27,589 bases of DNA, taken from assembly GCA_028700095.1 (NCBI GenBank), contig JAQVTJ010000009.1, positions 1 through 27,589 on the forward strand, given 5' to 3'. Positions 16,295 through 24,714 of the stretch are shown here, in pieces. The position numbers and the translations under genes are program-made. The notes beneath the pieces were generated by a model. It saw only the letters and a list, made by a program, of their open reading frames with translations. It was not told where the DNA came from and searched no databases. The DNA is from Methanobacterium sp. Its GTDB lineage: Archaea; Methanobacteriota; Methanobacteria; Methanobacteriales; Methanobacteriaceae. How positions within the stretch are numbered: the first letter of the stretch is position 1; every line of letters starts with the position of its first letter.

Positions 16295-17947
16295 ATGGCT
16301 GAAAAATTGTTTATAGATGCTTTGAAAAAAGCTTTTAAAGAAGACCCAACAGAGGAAAAAACCACCTTCTACAACTTTGGTGGATGGAAACAGTCTGAAA
16401 GGAAAAGAGAATTCGTTGCAGCTGGTAAAGATATAGCAGCTAAACGTGGAATCCCTATGTACGACCCAGACGTTGGTACACCATTAGGACAGAGAGTTCT
16501 AATGCCTTATCAGGTTTCTGGAACAGACACATTTGTTGAAGGAGACGATTTACACTTCGTTAACAACGCTGCAATGCAGCAGTTCTGGGATGACATAAGA
16601 AGAACTGTTATTGTAGGAATGAACACAGCTCACATGGTTATTGAAAAGAGGTTAGGTAAAGAAGTTTCCCCAGAAACTATAACCAACTACTTAGAAACTG
16701 TAAACCACGCTATGCCTGGTGCAGCAGTTGTACAAGAACACATGGTTGAAACCAACCCATACCTTGTAGCTGACAGTTACGTAAAAACCTTCACTGGTAA
16801 CGATGAAATAGCTGATGAAATAGACTCTGCATATGTTCTAGACATTAACAAAATGTTCCCAGAAGACCAAGCAGAAGTTCTAAAAGCTGAAGTTGGAGAC
16901 GGTATTTGGCAAGTTGTCAGGATCCCAACCATAGTTTCAAGAACCTGTGATGGAGGAACAACCTCCAGATGGTCTGCTATGCAGATCGGTATGTCCATGA
17001 TTTCTGCTTACAAACAAGCAGCAGGTGAAGCCGCTACTGGTGACTTCGCATACGCAGCAAAACACGCAGAAGTTGTGCACATGGGTACAGCACTACCACA
17101 GAGGAGAGCAAGAGGAGAAAACGAACCAGGTGGAATACCATTCGGTTACCTAGCTGACATATGTCAGTCCTCAAGAGTTAACGCTGACGACCCTGTCAGA
17201 GTAAGCCTCGATGTAGTTGCTTCCGGAGCAATGTTATACGATCAGATCTGGCTAGGTTCATACATGTCAGGTGGAGTAGGATTCACACAATATGCAACAG
17301 CTGCATACACCGACAACATCTTAGATGACTTTACTTACTATGGTAAAGAATATGTCGAAGACAAGTTCGGAATGACAGAAGCTCCTAACAACATGGAAAC
17401 AGTCCTAGATGTAGGATCAGAAGTTACATTCTATGCTCTAGAACAATTCGAAGAATACCCAGCACTCTTAGAAACCATATTTGGTGGATCACAGAGAGCA
17501 TCTATTGTTGCAGCAGCAGCAGGATGTTCAACTGGTTTCGCTACAGGAAACGCACAGACTGGACTAAGCGCATGGTACTTATCAATGTACCTGCACAAAG
17601 AACAGCACTCACGTCTTGGTTTCTACGGATACGATCTCCAGGACCAGTGTGGTGCATCCAACGTGTTCTCAATTAGGAACGACGAAGGATTACCAGTGGA
17701 AATGAGAGGACCAAACTATCCGAACTACGCAATGAATGTGGGACACCAGGGAGAATACGCAGGTATTGCCCAATCAGCACACGCAGCACGTGGAGATGCA
17801 TTTGTATTCAACCCTCTTGTTAAAATCGCATTTGCAGACGACAACTTAATGTTTGATTTCACAAACGTACGTGGAGAATTTGCAAAAGGTGCATTAAGAG
17901 AATTCGAACCAGCAGGAGAAAGAGCTTTAATCTCTCCAGCTAAATAA
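16295..17947 (+). CDS. mcrA: Methyl-coenzyme M reductase I, alpha subunit
   Basis: The 550-residue catalytic alpha subunit. Its numbering coincides exactly with the Methanothermobacter enzyme, so the residues modified there can be read directly: H257 (N-methyl-His) in AKHAEV, R271 (5-methyl-Arg) in QRRARGENEPGG, Q400 (2-methyl-Gln) in FGGSQRAS, G445 (thioglycine) in LGFYGYDLQDQC, D450 (didehydro-Asp in some species) and C452 (S-methyl-Cys). All are present; whether each is modified cannot be seen. Mmp10, which acts on R271, is encoded upstream. AAGGAGGTG lies six bases before the ATG. The linkage to mcrC and mtr marks it as isoenzyme I rather than mrt. Its stop codon lies at the base of a terminator hairpin. 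Confidence 0.99.
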   Translation: MAEKLFIDALKKAFKEDPTEEKTTFYNFGGWKQSERKREFVAAGKDIAAKRGIPMYDPDVGTPLGQRVLMPYQVSGTDTFVEGDDLHFVNNAAMQQFWDDIRRTVIVGMNTAHMVIEKRLGKEVSPETITNYLETVNHAMPGAAVVQEHMVETNPYLVADSYVKTFTGNDEIADEIDSAYVLDINKMFPEDQAEVLKAEVGDGIWQVVRIPTIVSRTCDGGTTSRWSAMQIGMSMISAYKQAAGEAATGDFAYAAKHAEVVHMGTALPQRRARGENEPGGIPFGYLADICQSSRVNADDPVRVSLDVVASGAMLYDQIWLGSYMSGGVGFTQYATAAYTDNILDDFTYYGKEYVEDKFGMTEAPNNMETVLDVGSEVTFYALEQFEEYPALLETIFGGSQRASIVAAAAGCSTGFATGNAQTGLSAWYLSMYLHKEQHSRLGFYGYDLQDQCGASNVFSIRNDEGLPVEMRGPNYPNYAMNVGHQGEYAGIAQSAHAARGDAFVFNPLVKIAFADDNLMFDFTNVRGEFAKGALREFEPAGERALISPAK

Positions 17948-17982
17948 ATAGGTGCGCAAACACCTATTTTTTTTTATTTTTT
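17946..17982 (+). terminator. Hairpin-plus-T terminator between mcrA and mtrE
   Basis: A nine-base stem AAATAGGTG/CACCTATTT (17946-17954 and 17961-17969) with loop CGCAAA is followed by a long T-rich run to 17982. The stem begins within the TAA stop of mcrA. The SD of mtrE (AAGGAGG, about 17988-17994) comes right after, with no room for a separate TATA-driven leader. mtr expression therefore probably depends on read-through, or on a promoter inside mcrA. Confidence 0.75.
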
Positions 17983-18002
17983 AAAAAGAAGGAGGAAGTA
18001 AT

Positions 18003-18884
18003 ATGGACCCTATGATAGCAGGATTAGGCGTCGTTGCATTAATGGGCGCTGCCGCAACCATTGCTGGGGCTGCAGAAGATTTAGAGTCTGATGTAGGTTC
18101 AATGAGTAACCCTAACTCACAAGTTCAGCTGGCTCCGCAGATGGGACACCTTCACAGGATGTTTAACAAGGCCATATCTGGCGAACCCGTACAAATGGGT
18201 ACACTTGCAGGTATAGCAGGTTCTGTGGCATTTGTTCTTATAAGTTCATTACATCTACCAGTTATTATGTCAATAGCTTCTGGTGGAGTTATAGCAGCAC
18301 TTTTCCATACTGCATTTGCAACAACATCTTACTTAGGAAGAATTGTAGGTCAATCTCAGTTTAATCAACCAGTATTCATTGATGTTATTACCAGTCATTT
18401 AGGACCAATAGCAGCTCATGGATTTATTGTTACATTCTGTATAGTTGGATTATCATATCTTATGACCTTACCAATATCCGGATTTAATCACCCATTCCCA
18501 TTACCATTATTAGCAGTACTATGGGGAATAACAATTGGTGCAATCGGTTCATCAACCGGAGATGTCCACTATGGTGCTGAAAGAGAGTATCAGACATATC
18601 CATTTGGTGGAGGTATTCCAGTTGCTATTCACGGTGACATCACAACTAAAGCAGAACTGGGTGCAAGAAACTCAATTGATGTTGTACATTTCTGTGCGAA
18701 ATTTGGAGGACCTATAACAGGGTTCTGTTTTGGACTTATAGTATTCTTCAGTTTCTGGACTACAATTGTATTCGGAGCAGTTGGAGGAGTTATTGCAAGT
18801 CTTGTAATAATTTTAGCACTTATAATCATCAACAACAGAATTGAGATTTTCGCAAGAAATACCTATGGACCATATAAAGAATGA
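18003..18884 (+). CDS. mtrE: Tetrahydromethanopterin S-methyltransferase subunit E
   Basis: A 293-residue integral membrane subunit of the sodium-pumping methyltransferase that moves the methyl group from methyl-H4MPT to CoM. About six membrane segments are visible (roughly residues 2-22, 65-110, 135-160, 168-185, 235-280). A Gly/Ala-rich N-terminus is followed by an extramembrane stretch (AEDLESDVGSMSNPNSQ). MtrC, D and E form the membrane core thought to conduct Na+. It is the first gene of mtrEDCBAFGH, with AAGGAGG before the ATG and only 55 bases after mcrA. No anomaly. Confidence 0.97.
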   Translation: MDPMIAGLGVVALMGAAATIAGAAEDLESDVGSMSNPNSQVQLAPQMGHLHRMFNKAISGEPVQMGTLAGIAGSVAFVLISSLHLPVIMSIASGGVIAALFHTAFATTSYLGRIVGQSQFNQPVFIDVITSHLGPIAAHGFIVTFCIVGLSYLMTLPISGFNHPFPLPLLAVLWGITIGAIGSSTGDVHYGAEREYQTYPFGGGIPVAIHGDITTKAELGARNSIDVVHFCAKFGGPITGFCFGLIVFFSFWTTIVFGAVGGVIASLVIILALIIINNRIEIFARNTYGPYKE

Positions 18885-18906
18885 GGATCATTAAGGAGGT
18901 TTTATG

Positions 18907-19638
18907 ATGGATCCATTATTATTAATCGGTGCTATAACCGTTGGAGGAGTTCTCATTGGTGGAGGTGTACACTTCATACCGGTGGGCGGAGCTCCAGCAG
19001 CAATAGCAACAGCAACAGGAGTCGGAACAGGTACAGCTATGCTTGCAGCAGGTTCAGGTATGACCGGACTCATTACAGCAGCAGCAATGACAGGACAGCC
19101 ATTATGGATTATATTAGCTGGTGGTGCTGTGGGTTCTATGATCATGATTGGAATAACCATGCTTGTAGGTAACCTTGTATATGTTTGGGGTGTTGGTGTT
19201 GTACCAGCATCAGCAAAAGTTGAAGTTGACCCTATAACCAAATACGAACAAAGTAAATATGTAACCCAAGGAACAGAAGGACATGGAATTCCAACAGTAT
19301 GTTTTGTCAGTGGAATCATTGGAGGAGCACTGGGTGGAATTGGTGGAGGACTTATTTATTGGGCTTTATATGAAGCATTAGCAGTATTACCGGGTTATAA
19401 TCTATCACATTTATTAGGTGGAGGAGTTTCCATCACAGCTGCAACAGTAGCAGCAATATTTGCAATCGGTGTTTTCTTCATTAATGCTGTTGTAGCATCC
19501 TATAACATAGGTGGTACAATTGAAGGATTCCATGACCCTAAATTCAAGAGACTACCAAAAGGAGTTCTAGCATGTCTAGTAGCATCTTTGGTAACAGGTT
19601 TAATTGCAGTTTTAATGCTTAAAGGAGGTGTATTCTAA
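18907..19638 (+). CDS. mtrD: Tetrahydromethanopterin S-methyltransferase subunit D
   Basis: A 243-residue Gly/Ala-rich membrane subunit with six or so hydrophobic segments, starting MDPLLLIGAITVGGVLIGGG. Two ATGs are adjacent (18904 and 18907); the second gives the better distance from GGAGGT (18895-18900) and the usual family start. It belongs to the C/D/E ion-conducting core of Mtr. The stop TAA shares its last base with the mtrC start (TAATG), indicating translational coupling. Confidence 0.97.
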   Translation: MDPLLLIGAITVGGVLIGGGVHFIPVGGAPAAIATATGVGTGTAMLAAGSGMTGLITAAAMTGQPLWIILAGGAVGSMIMIGITMLVGNLVYVWGVGVVPASAKVEVDPITKYEQSKYVTQGTEGHGIPTVCFVSGIIGGALGGIGGGLIYWALYEALAVLPGYNLSHLLGGGVSITAATVAAIFAIGVFFINAVVASYNIGGTIEGFHDPKFKRLPKGVLACLVASLVTGLIAVLMLKGGVF

Positions 19639-20447
19639 TGTCAGCAGCAGGAGGAGGCGAAGCAGCAGTAGCTATACCACCATCCAAGACAATATTACTT
19701 GGAGTTGTTGGAGGACTTATAGGAATATACGCCACACCATATAACCCAATATTAGGCCCATTACTCGCTGCGCTTGGAGCAGTATGTGCTATAATATGGG
19801 GGGCAGATGCAATAAGAAGAGTAGCAAGTTATGGTTTAGGTACTGGTGTACCTTCAATTGGATACATGTCACTTGCTATTGGTATTATTGGTGTTTTAGT
19901 AGGATTAGCCGGCGGTGTAATGCTTGGTTCAACTTACATAATACTAGGACCATTGGTGGCATTTGTCATTGCAATGGTACTTGGTGGTGTTGTTGCATTT
20001 ATTGGTAAAAAAATAGTTGGAATGAAAATTCCTATACTTGTACAGTGCACAGTTGAACTTTCTGGTGCAGCAGCATTATCTGTTCTTGGATTTTCTGCAG
20101 CAATAGCTGGAAGTTATGCAATGCCTGCAATATTAACCACTGTTATATCAACAGGATTCATAGGACTCTTGTTTATATTAAACACAATGGCAATTCAGCA
20201 CCCATTCAACGCATGTTTAGGTCCAAACGAAGACCAAAGAAGAACCCTACAACTTGCAGCATCTACAGCGTTCATGTCTATGGCTATTATAGGACTGCTG
20301 GGAATAGGCGTTACAAACACATGGTGGGTAATATCTATAATTGGTGCAATTGGATGGTTCATATCAATCAAAGCCTTTTTACAGGCATCACTCAAGAGTG
20401 CAGCATCAGTTAAATGGTCTGGAATGTGGCCTAAAGAGGAAGAATAA
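19638..20447 (+). CDS. mtrC: Tetrahydromethanopterin S-methyltransferase subunit C
   Basis: A 269-residue membrane subunit with about seven to eight hydrophobic segments. The acidic/basic C-terminus KWSGMWPKEEE and the loop NACLGPNEDQRRTLQLA are typical for MtrC. It starts by one-base overlap with mtrD (TAATG) with AAAGGAGGTG upstream, and is followed by a 15-base gap carrying the mtrB SD. It is part of the Na+-translocating membrane module. Confidence 0.97.
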   Translation: MSAAGGGEAAVAIPPSKTILLGVVGGLIGIYATPYNPILGPLLAALGAVCAIIWGADAIRRVASYGLGTGVPSIGYMSLAIGIIGVLVGLAGGVMLGSTYIILGPLVAFVIAMVLGGVVAFIGKKIVGMKIPILVQCTVELSGAAALSVLGFSAAIAGSYAMPAILTTVISTGFIGLLFILNTMAIQHPFNACLGPNEDQRRTLQLAASTAFMSMAIIGLLGIGVTNTWWVISIIGAIGWFISIKAFLQASLKSAASVKWSGMWPKEEE

Positions 20448-20462
20448 TAGGAGGAATGCAAA

Positions 20463-20768
20463 ATGGTAGAAATGTTACCCTTAGTAAAAGTAGCTCCTGA
20501 ACTCAACCTATCCCTAGACCCTTCATCAGGTATTATTGGGGCATCTTTAGGTAGAGAAGTCTTAATCTTATCAATGGACACAATAAACGAGCAAATAACA
20601 GAATTAGAGGCTGCAGCAAACGATATAGAGACAGCTTTAGATCCAAATACTGTATCTGAAGGCGCCTATCCTGGAAGGGAAGGAGTTTATGTTACAGCAG
20701 GTAAACTAACTAATATGGTTTACGGATTTGTATTAGGGCTAGTACTGCTGGTTGCCCTATTATTATAG
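20463..20768 (+). CDS. mtrB: Tetrahydromethanopterin S-methyltransferase subunit B
   Basis: A 101-residue subunit with a cytosolic N-terminal part (MVEMLPLVKVAPELNLSLD, then a helix-rich TINEQITELEAAANDIE) and one C-terminal membrane helix (about residues 80-101, FVLGLVLLVALLL). This single-anchor design is shared with MtrA, F and G. It has its own SD (AGGAGG at 20450-20455) and is followed after 11 bases by mtrA. Confidence 0.96.
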   Translation: MVEMLPLVKVAPELNLSLDPSSGIIGASLGREVLILSMDTINEQITELEAAANDIETALDPNTVSEGAYPGREGVYVTAGKLTNMVYGFVLGLVLLVALLL

Positions 20769-20779
20769 GAGGTGTTAAA

Positions 20780-21499
20780 TTGGCAGATAAAAAATCACCC
20801 GCAGAAGGATGGCCTGTAATAAATGGTGACTATGTAACTGGTGATCCAGAAAGTCCTGTAGCAGTTGCTACACTTTCTTCCCACATAGAACAAATACCAT
20901 TGGATGCAGGAGCTGCAATTGCAGGACCGTGCAAAACCGAAAATCTCGGAATTGAAAAGATGATTTCAAACCTAATATCCAATCCGAATTTAAGGTTCCT
21001 TATATTGTGCGGATCAGAGGTACAAGGTCATGTCACAGGACAAAGTATTATGGCACTCCATGAAAATGGTGTTGACCCTGAAAAAAGAAGCATTGTAGGT
21101 GCTGATGGTGCAATACCTTACATCGAAAACGTTCCAGACGAAGGATTAGACAGATTCAGATCCCAGTTTGAAATGGTTGATATGATCGATGTTGAGGATG
21201 CTGCAGCAATTCAGGCAAAGGTCAAAGAGTGCATAGAAAAAGATCCCGGAGCAATTGAAGAAGAAGCAATGGTAATAGTAATTGAAGATGAAGGAGAGGA
21301 AGAAGAAGGCGAAGAAGTACGCCCAGTAGCTCCTGAAACCGCACTAATTGAAGCAAGAATGCGTAACATACAAACGCAAATTAAAGCTGTTGGTGGAATC
21401 CAGAGACAATTCGCAGGAATGTACGCTGGAAAGGTTCAGGGACTAGTTGTAGGTTTAGCTTTCATCCTAACTCTTGGAACCATACTGTTGCTAAAATAG
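20780..21499 (+). CDS. mtrA: Tetrahydromethanopterin S-methyltransferase subunit A, corrinoid protein
   Basis: The 239-residue subunit that carries the 5-hydroxybenzimidazolyl cobamide. His84 in SEVQGHVTGQS is the lower axial cobalt ligand known from the family, and its number agrees. The globular corrinoid domain covers about residues 1-170. An acidic linker (EDEGEEEEGEEV, about 174-185) is followed by a C-terminal domain with one membrane helix (about 218-239), which resembles MtrF. The start codon is TTG at 20780, fixed by AGGAGGTG nine bases upstream and by the family N-terminus; no ATG fits. Cobalt must be Co(I) to accept the methyl group, so this subunit needs reductive reactivation after accidental oxidation. 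cobY for its cofactor lies 3 kb downstream. Confidence 0.98.
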   Translation: MADKKSPAEGWPVINGDYVTGDPESPVAVATLSSHIEQIPLDAGAAIAGPCKTENLGIEKMISNLISNPNLRFLILCGSEVQGHVTGQSIMALHENGVDPEKRSIVGADGAIPYIENVPDEGLDRFRSQFEMVDMIDVEDAAAIQAKVKECIEKDPGAIEEEAMVIVIEDEGEEEEGEEVRPVAPETALIEARMRNIQTQIKAVGGIQRQFAGMYAGKVQGLVVGLAFILTLGTILLLK

Positions 21500-21509
21500 G
21501 GGGTTTTAA

Positions 21510-21716
21510 ATGATAATATTATCAAACAAACCTAACGTTAGAGGCATAAAAAATACTGTAAAAGATATAAAATATCGTACCCAACTAATTGGTAGGGATC
21601 AGAGGTTATTTGCAGGACTCACATCAACAAGAATATATGGTATGAGTTTAGGATTAATATTTGCATTACTCCTCGTAGGCCTTCCATTAGCATATAAATC
21701 AATGGTGGGGGGATAA
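21510..21716 (+). CDS. mtrF: Tetrahydromethanopterin S-methyltransferase subunit F
   Basis: A 68-residue subunit with a basic N-terminal segment and one C-terminal membrane helix. Residues 20-60 (KYRTQLIGRDQRLFAGLTS and YGMSLGLIFALLL) parallel the C-terminal part of MtrA (TQIKAVGGIQRQFAGMYAG and VQGLVVGLAFILTL), so MtrF looks like a free-standing duplicate of the MtrA anchor. GGGGG precedes the ATG. It is separated from mtrG by three bases. Confidence 0.95.
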   Translation: MIILSNKPNVRGIKNTVKDIKYRTQLIGRDQRLFAGLTSTRIYGMSLGLIFALLLVGLPLAYKSMVGG

Positions 21717-21719
21717 AAC

Positions 21720-21974
21720 ATGGCAGATGAAGAAAAAAATACCATCCCTCGTGTTATTGTCTCTGCAGATGAGTACAACAAAGCAAATGAGAGATTAGAT
21801 GAGATTGAAGATAAAGTAGAGTTTAACTACGGAGAAATCTCTCAGAGAATGGGCCAACAAATAGGAAGAGATATTGGTATTTTATACGGAATAGTGATAG
21901 GACTAATAATTCTATTTGTAGCTTTCAAAGTTGTTAAAATAGGAGCTATCTTATCAACATTTAGTGGAGCCTAA
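21720..21974 (+). CDS. mtrG: Tetrahydromethanopterin S-methyltransferase subunit G
   Basis: An 84-residue subunit: an acidic N-terminal region (MADEEKNTIPRVIVSADEYN), a helical segment likely to form a coiled coil (NKANERLDEIEDKVEFNYGE), and one membrane helix (about residues 52-75). The family function is structural, linking the membrane part to the cytosolic methyltransferase. GGGG lies about seven bases before the ATG, just inside the end of mtrF. Confidence 0.95.
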   Translation: MADEEKNTIPRVIVSADEYNKANERLDEIEDKVEFNYGEISQRMGQQIGRDIGILYGIVIGLIILFVAFKVVKIGAILSTFSGA

Positions 21975-21996
21975 ATAATTTTTAGGAGGATTATTT

Positions 21997-22929
21997 ATGT
22001 TTAGATTTGACAAAGAACAGATTGTATTAGATGTTGCTGGCCTTAAAGTCGGTGGACAACCAGGTGAATACCCAACTGTTTTAGCAGGAACCATCTTTTA
22101 CGGTGGACACAAAATAATTGAAGATGAGAAGGCAGGAGTCTTCGACAAAGAAAAAGCTGAAGCTTTAATAAAAATGCAAGAAGAAATGTCCGATGTCACT
22201 GGAAACCCACACATTGTACACACATTCGGTGCAACACCAGAAGCATTAGTTAAATACCTAGAATTTGTAGGCGAAGCTACAGATGCACCTTTCTTCATAG
22301 ATTCAACATCTGGAGAAGCAAGAGTTGCAGGAGCAAAATTCGTCTCAGAAACTGGATTAGCTGACAGGGCTATATACAACTCCCTGAACATGGCAGCAGA
22401 TGCAGATGAAATTGCAGCATTAAAAGAATCTGATGTAACCGCATCCATTGTACTTGGTTTCAACCCAATGGAACCAGGTGTTGATGGTAAACTCAACATG
22501 TGGGAAAACGGTGGATCAGTACTTGACAAAGGATTATTAGAAACAGCAGCTGACTGTGGTATAGACAAACCCTTCATGGATGTAGCTATCACACCATTAG
22601 GTCAAGGTGCAGGTTCAGCTCTTAGAACTTCATTTGCTGTTAAAAGCAAATGGGGATACCCAGTAGGTAGTGGTATCCACAATGTTCCATCAGCATGGGA
22701 CTGGCTAAGAGGCTACAAAAAAGAAAACAAAGAAGTATGGCCTGTTTGTGACGTAGGATCCAACCTTCTGCAAATTGCAGCTGGAGGAGATTTCGTACTT
22801 ATTGGACCTATTGAAAACGCAAAAATGGCATTTTCAGCATGCTCTATGGCAGATATATTCATGGCAGAAGCTGCAAAAGACATTGGAACTGAACCAATAG
22901 AAGAACATCCATTCTTCAAATTGTTATAA
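21997..22929 (+). CDS. mtrH: Tetrahydromethanopterin S-methyltransferase subunit H
   Basis: The 310-residue cytosolic catalytic subunit that transfers the methyl group from methyl-H4MPT to the Co(I) corrinoid of MtrA. It is a TIM-barrel of the pterin-methyltransferase class. Visible conserved stretches are VLAGTIFYGGHKI, FIDSTSGEARVAG, YNSLN, VLGFNPMEPG and TPLGQGAGSALR. The length is normal. It has its own strong SD (TTAGGAGG) 22 bases after mtrG, consistent with higher output of this subunit. It is the last gene of the operon and is followed at once by a hairpin terminator. Confidence 0.98.
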   Translation: MFRFDKEQIVLDVAGLKVGGQPGEYPTVLAGTIFYGGHKIIEDEKAGVFDKEKAEALIKMQEEMSDVTGNPHIVHTFGATPEALVKYLEFVGEATDAPFFIDSTSGEARVAGAKFVSETGLADRAIYNSLNMAADADEIAALKESDVTASIVLGFNPMEPGVDGKLNMWENGGSVLDKGLLETAADCGIDKPFMDVAITPLGQGAGSALRTSFAVKSKWGYPVGSGIHNVPSAWDWLRGYKKENKEVWPVCDVGSNLLQIAAGGDFVLIGPIENAKMAFSACSMADIFMAEAAKDIGTEPIEEHPFFKLL

Positions 22930-22935
22930 AACCAG

Positions 22936-22980
22936 AGGAAATGACGATTTTTCGTCAAATTCCTTCTTTTTATTTTTTTT
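22936..22980 (+). terminator. Hairpin-plus-T terminator after mtrH
   Basis: An inner stem TGACGA/TCGTCA (22942-22947 and 22952-22957) with loop TTTT and an outer stem AGGAA/TTCCT (22936-22940 and 22960-22964) are followed by a T-rich run to 22980. It begins six bases after the mtrH stop and should end the mcr-mtr transcript. Confidence 0.75.
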
Positions 22981-23097
22981 TAAATTCTTTATAATCAATT
23001 TATAAGATCTAATTCTGGATATATTTCCATATTAATATTTACATCAACAGTATTATACCTTTAAAAAATTATTATAATACCGTTAATCATTTTATTG

Positions 23098-23211
23098 CTT
23101 ATAAAATTCCAATAAATTTCACAATAGATTTATATTAAATTAACTGAACTAAAAAATAGGAAAGTTAATGATAAAAAAAAAATTATCAATTATTTTAAGG
23201 AGGTAATTCTT
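23098..23211 (+). promoter_or_regulatory. Promoter and leader of mmp14
   Basis: Two TATA-like boxes, GCTTATAAAAT at 23098-23108 and TTTATATTAA at 23129-23138, precede a strong SD AAGGAGGT (23197-23204). A small inverted repeat, TGATA/TATCA around an A-rich loop (23169-23188), sits in the leader. The 230 bases after mtrH otherwise hold nothing I recognise. Confidence 0.4.
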
Positions 23212-24681
23212 ATGTCACGGTTTGGTAATTTACTTAGCAGAAGTCCAAAGCCTATATTTGCAAAAAGTCATTATATCTACACAGAAGATATAAAATTAAC
23301 ACCTTTTATGAAGAAAACCGCAGGTTCAGGTCTTTCAATGAAGCCTGATATTTACTACGTAGTTGCATCTGTAGAGCTTGGAAATACAACAACCAAATGT
23401 ATTTTAACAGCAACTAACCTTACCACATGTCGAACATATCTACTAGACAAAACAGTACGTATGACAAGAGATATAAGACCTCCTAAAAAGGGAGAAAAGG
23501 TTTTTGGAGAAACAGTATGGCAAGTAGAATTAACAAAAGAATCTGTCTCTGAAATGGTAAGAGATACCATACTTGACTCTCTTAAAAAGGCACATGTAGA
23601 TATAGAAAATGATTTAGATTTTGTTGTTAGATCAACCGGAGTTACAGCAGGTTTTGCTACTCCTGAAGAGGTAGGTGACCTTATAATAGCATTGGCAAAG
23701 GGATGTTTAGAAGCATGTATACCTCCAAGGAAAATGTCTCCAGCAATGAGTAAAGAAAATTTCCCAGAAAGACTTCAAGAATTTACATTATTAGACCAGG
23801 TTATGTTTGATGGTGCAGTTGTAAGTGTTCTTCCACCAACAGGCAGAGTTGTTGTTGCCAATGAAATGGAAGGTGAACTAGTAACTGCAGGTATAAAAGT
23901 AGCATCTATGTGGACTAAAGCAGACTACAGAAATCCATGTGTATCAATGGATTTTGGAACAACACTAGCAGGTCGTATAACAAATAATGAAAAACCCTAT
24001 GCACGTACCATAGGTAATTTTTGCGGACTTGCAGGTGCAATATCTGATTCAATAATACGTGGCACTGAAAAAGTTGATAAAAGAGGAGGAGCAGCACTGG
24101 ATATCTATAAAAAAGGGATAATTAAAGGTGCAAACTGGAAAGAAGCCAAAAAATTTGCAGAAGAGGCCCATGATTTTGTTGATATATGCAAAGTTCCTGA
24201 AGGACGAGAAAGATTTGGAACAGTTCCAGTAGATCCTAAAGCTGCATATAGTGCAGGTACAACCCTAATTGGATGTGATGTTGGTAAAAATGGGGATCAA
24301 ATACCAGAACTTCTGAAACTTGGACATGAAATATATGAAAATGCAGGAATACATACTCTATTTGCAACATTGGACCATGTAAGTGCACTTATAGTTAAAA
24401 GATTAATAGAAGAAGCATTTAATGAAGGTGTAATTGAAAAGGATTCAATGTTAGGAGTAACAGGTAGAGCAGGAATAACAGGTAAAAAACCAGAATTAAT
24501 AATGGAATATTCTAAAAACTATTTTAAAAACACTCTTTTTGTTTCAGATGCATTAGCAATGGGTGCAGCAATGATGGCCCGTTGTATGAATTCATTAGGC
24601 ACACCAAAAAATCCAGTTGGAGGATGTCAAGGTGATAAATGTATACTTGGACCTAGAAGAAGGTTACAAAATAAAAAATGA
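23212..24681 (+). CDS. mmp14: Methanogenesis marker protein 14, ASKHA-fold ATPase-like
   Basis: A 489-residue protein matching methanogenesis marker 14, found only in methanogens and close relatives. The sequence shows features of the acetokinase/actin/Hsp70 ATPase superfamily: a phosphate-1 motif VASVELGNTTTKCIL (51-65), a phosphate-2-like motif VSMDFGTTLAGRIT (244-257), and an adenosine-motif-like GVTGRAGITG near residue 430. The first motif resembles that of diol-dehydratase reactivases, which restore inactivated cobalamin enzymes. Cys residues cluster at the C-terminus (GGCQGDKCILG). The location after mtrH and before cobY suggests service to the Mtr corrinoid, possibly ATP-driven reactivation; this is inference, and no function is proven to my knowledge. 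The start is set by AAGGAGGT seven bases upstream. Confidence 0.88.
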   Translation: MSRFGNLLSRSPKPIFAKSHYIYTEDIKLTPFMKKTAGSGLSMKPDIYYVVASVELGNTTTKCILTATNLTTCRTYLLDKTVRMTRDIRPPKKGEKVFGETVWQVELTKESVSEMVRDTILDSLKKAHVDIENDLDFVVRSTGVTAGFATPEEVGDLIIALAKGCLEACIPPRKMSPAMSKENFPERLQEFTLLDQVMFDGAVVSVLPPTGRVVVANEMEGELVTAGIKVASMWTKADYRNPCVSMDFGTTLAGRITNNEKPYARTIGNFCGLAGAISDSIIRGTEKVDKRGGAALDIYKKGIIKGANWKEAKKFAEEAHDFVDICKVPEGRERFGTVPVDPKAAYSAGTTLIGCDVGKNGDQIPELLKLGHEIYENAGIHTLFATLDHVSALIVKRLIEEAFNEGVIEKDSMLGVTGRAGITGKKPELIMEYSKNYFKNTLFVSDALAMGAAMMARCMNSLGTPKNPVGGCQGDKCILGPRRRLQNKK

Positions 24682-24714
24682 ACATCTAAAGGATATATTT
24701 AAGGTTTTAATAAA

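Noticed and set aside
19784..20008. Trp/Cys-rich open frame inside mtrC
   Set aside because: It is a frame shadow of mtrC; the composition follows from GGT/GGA-rich codons read out of frame.
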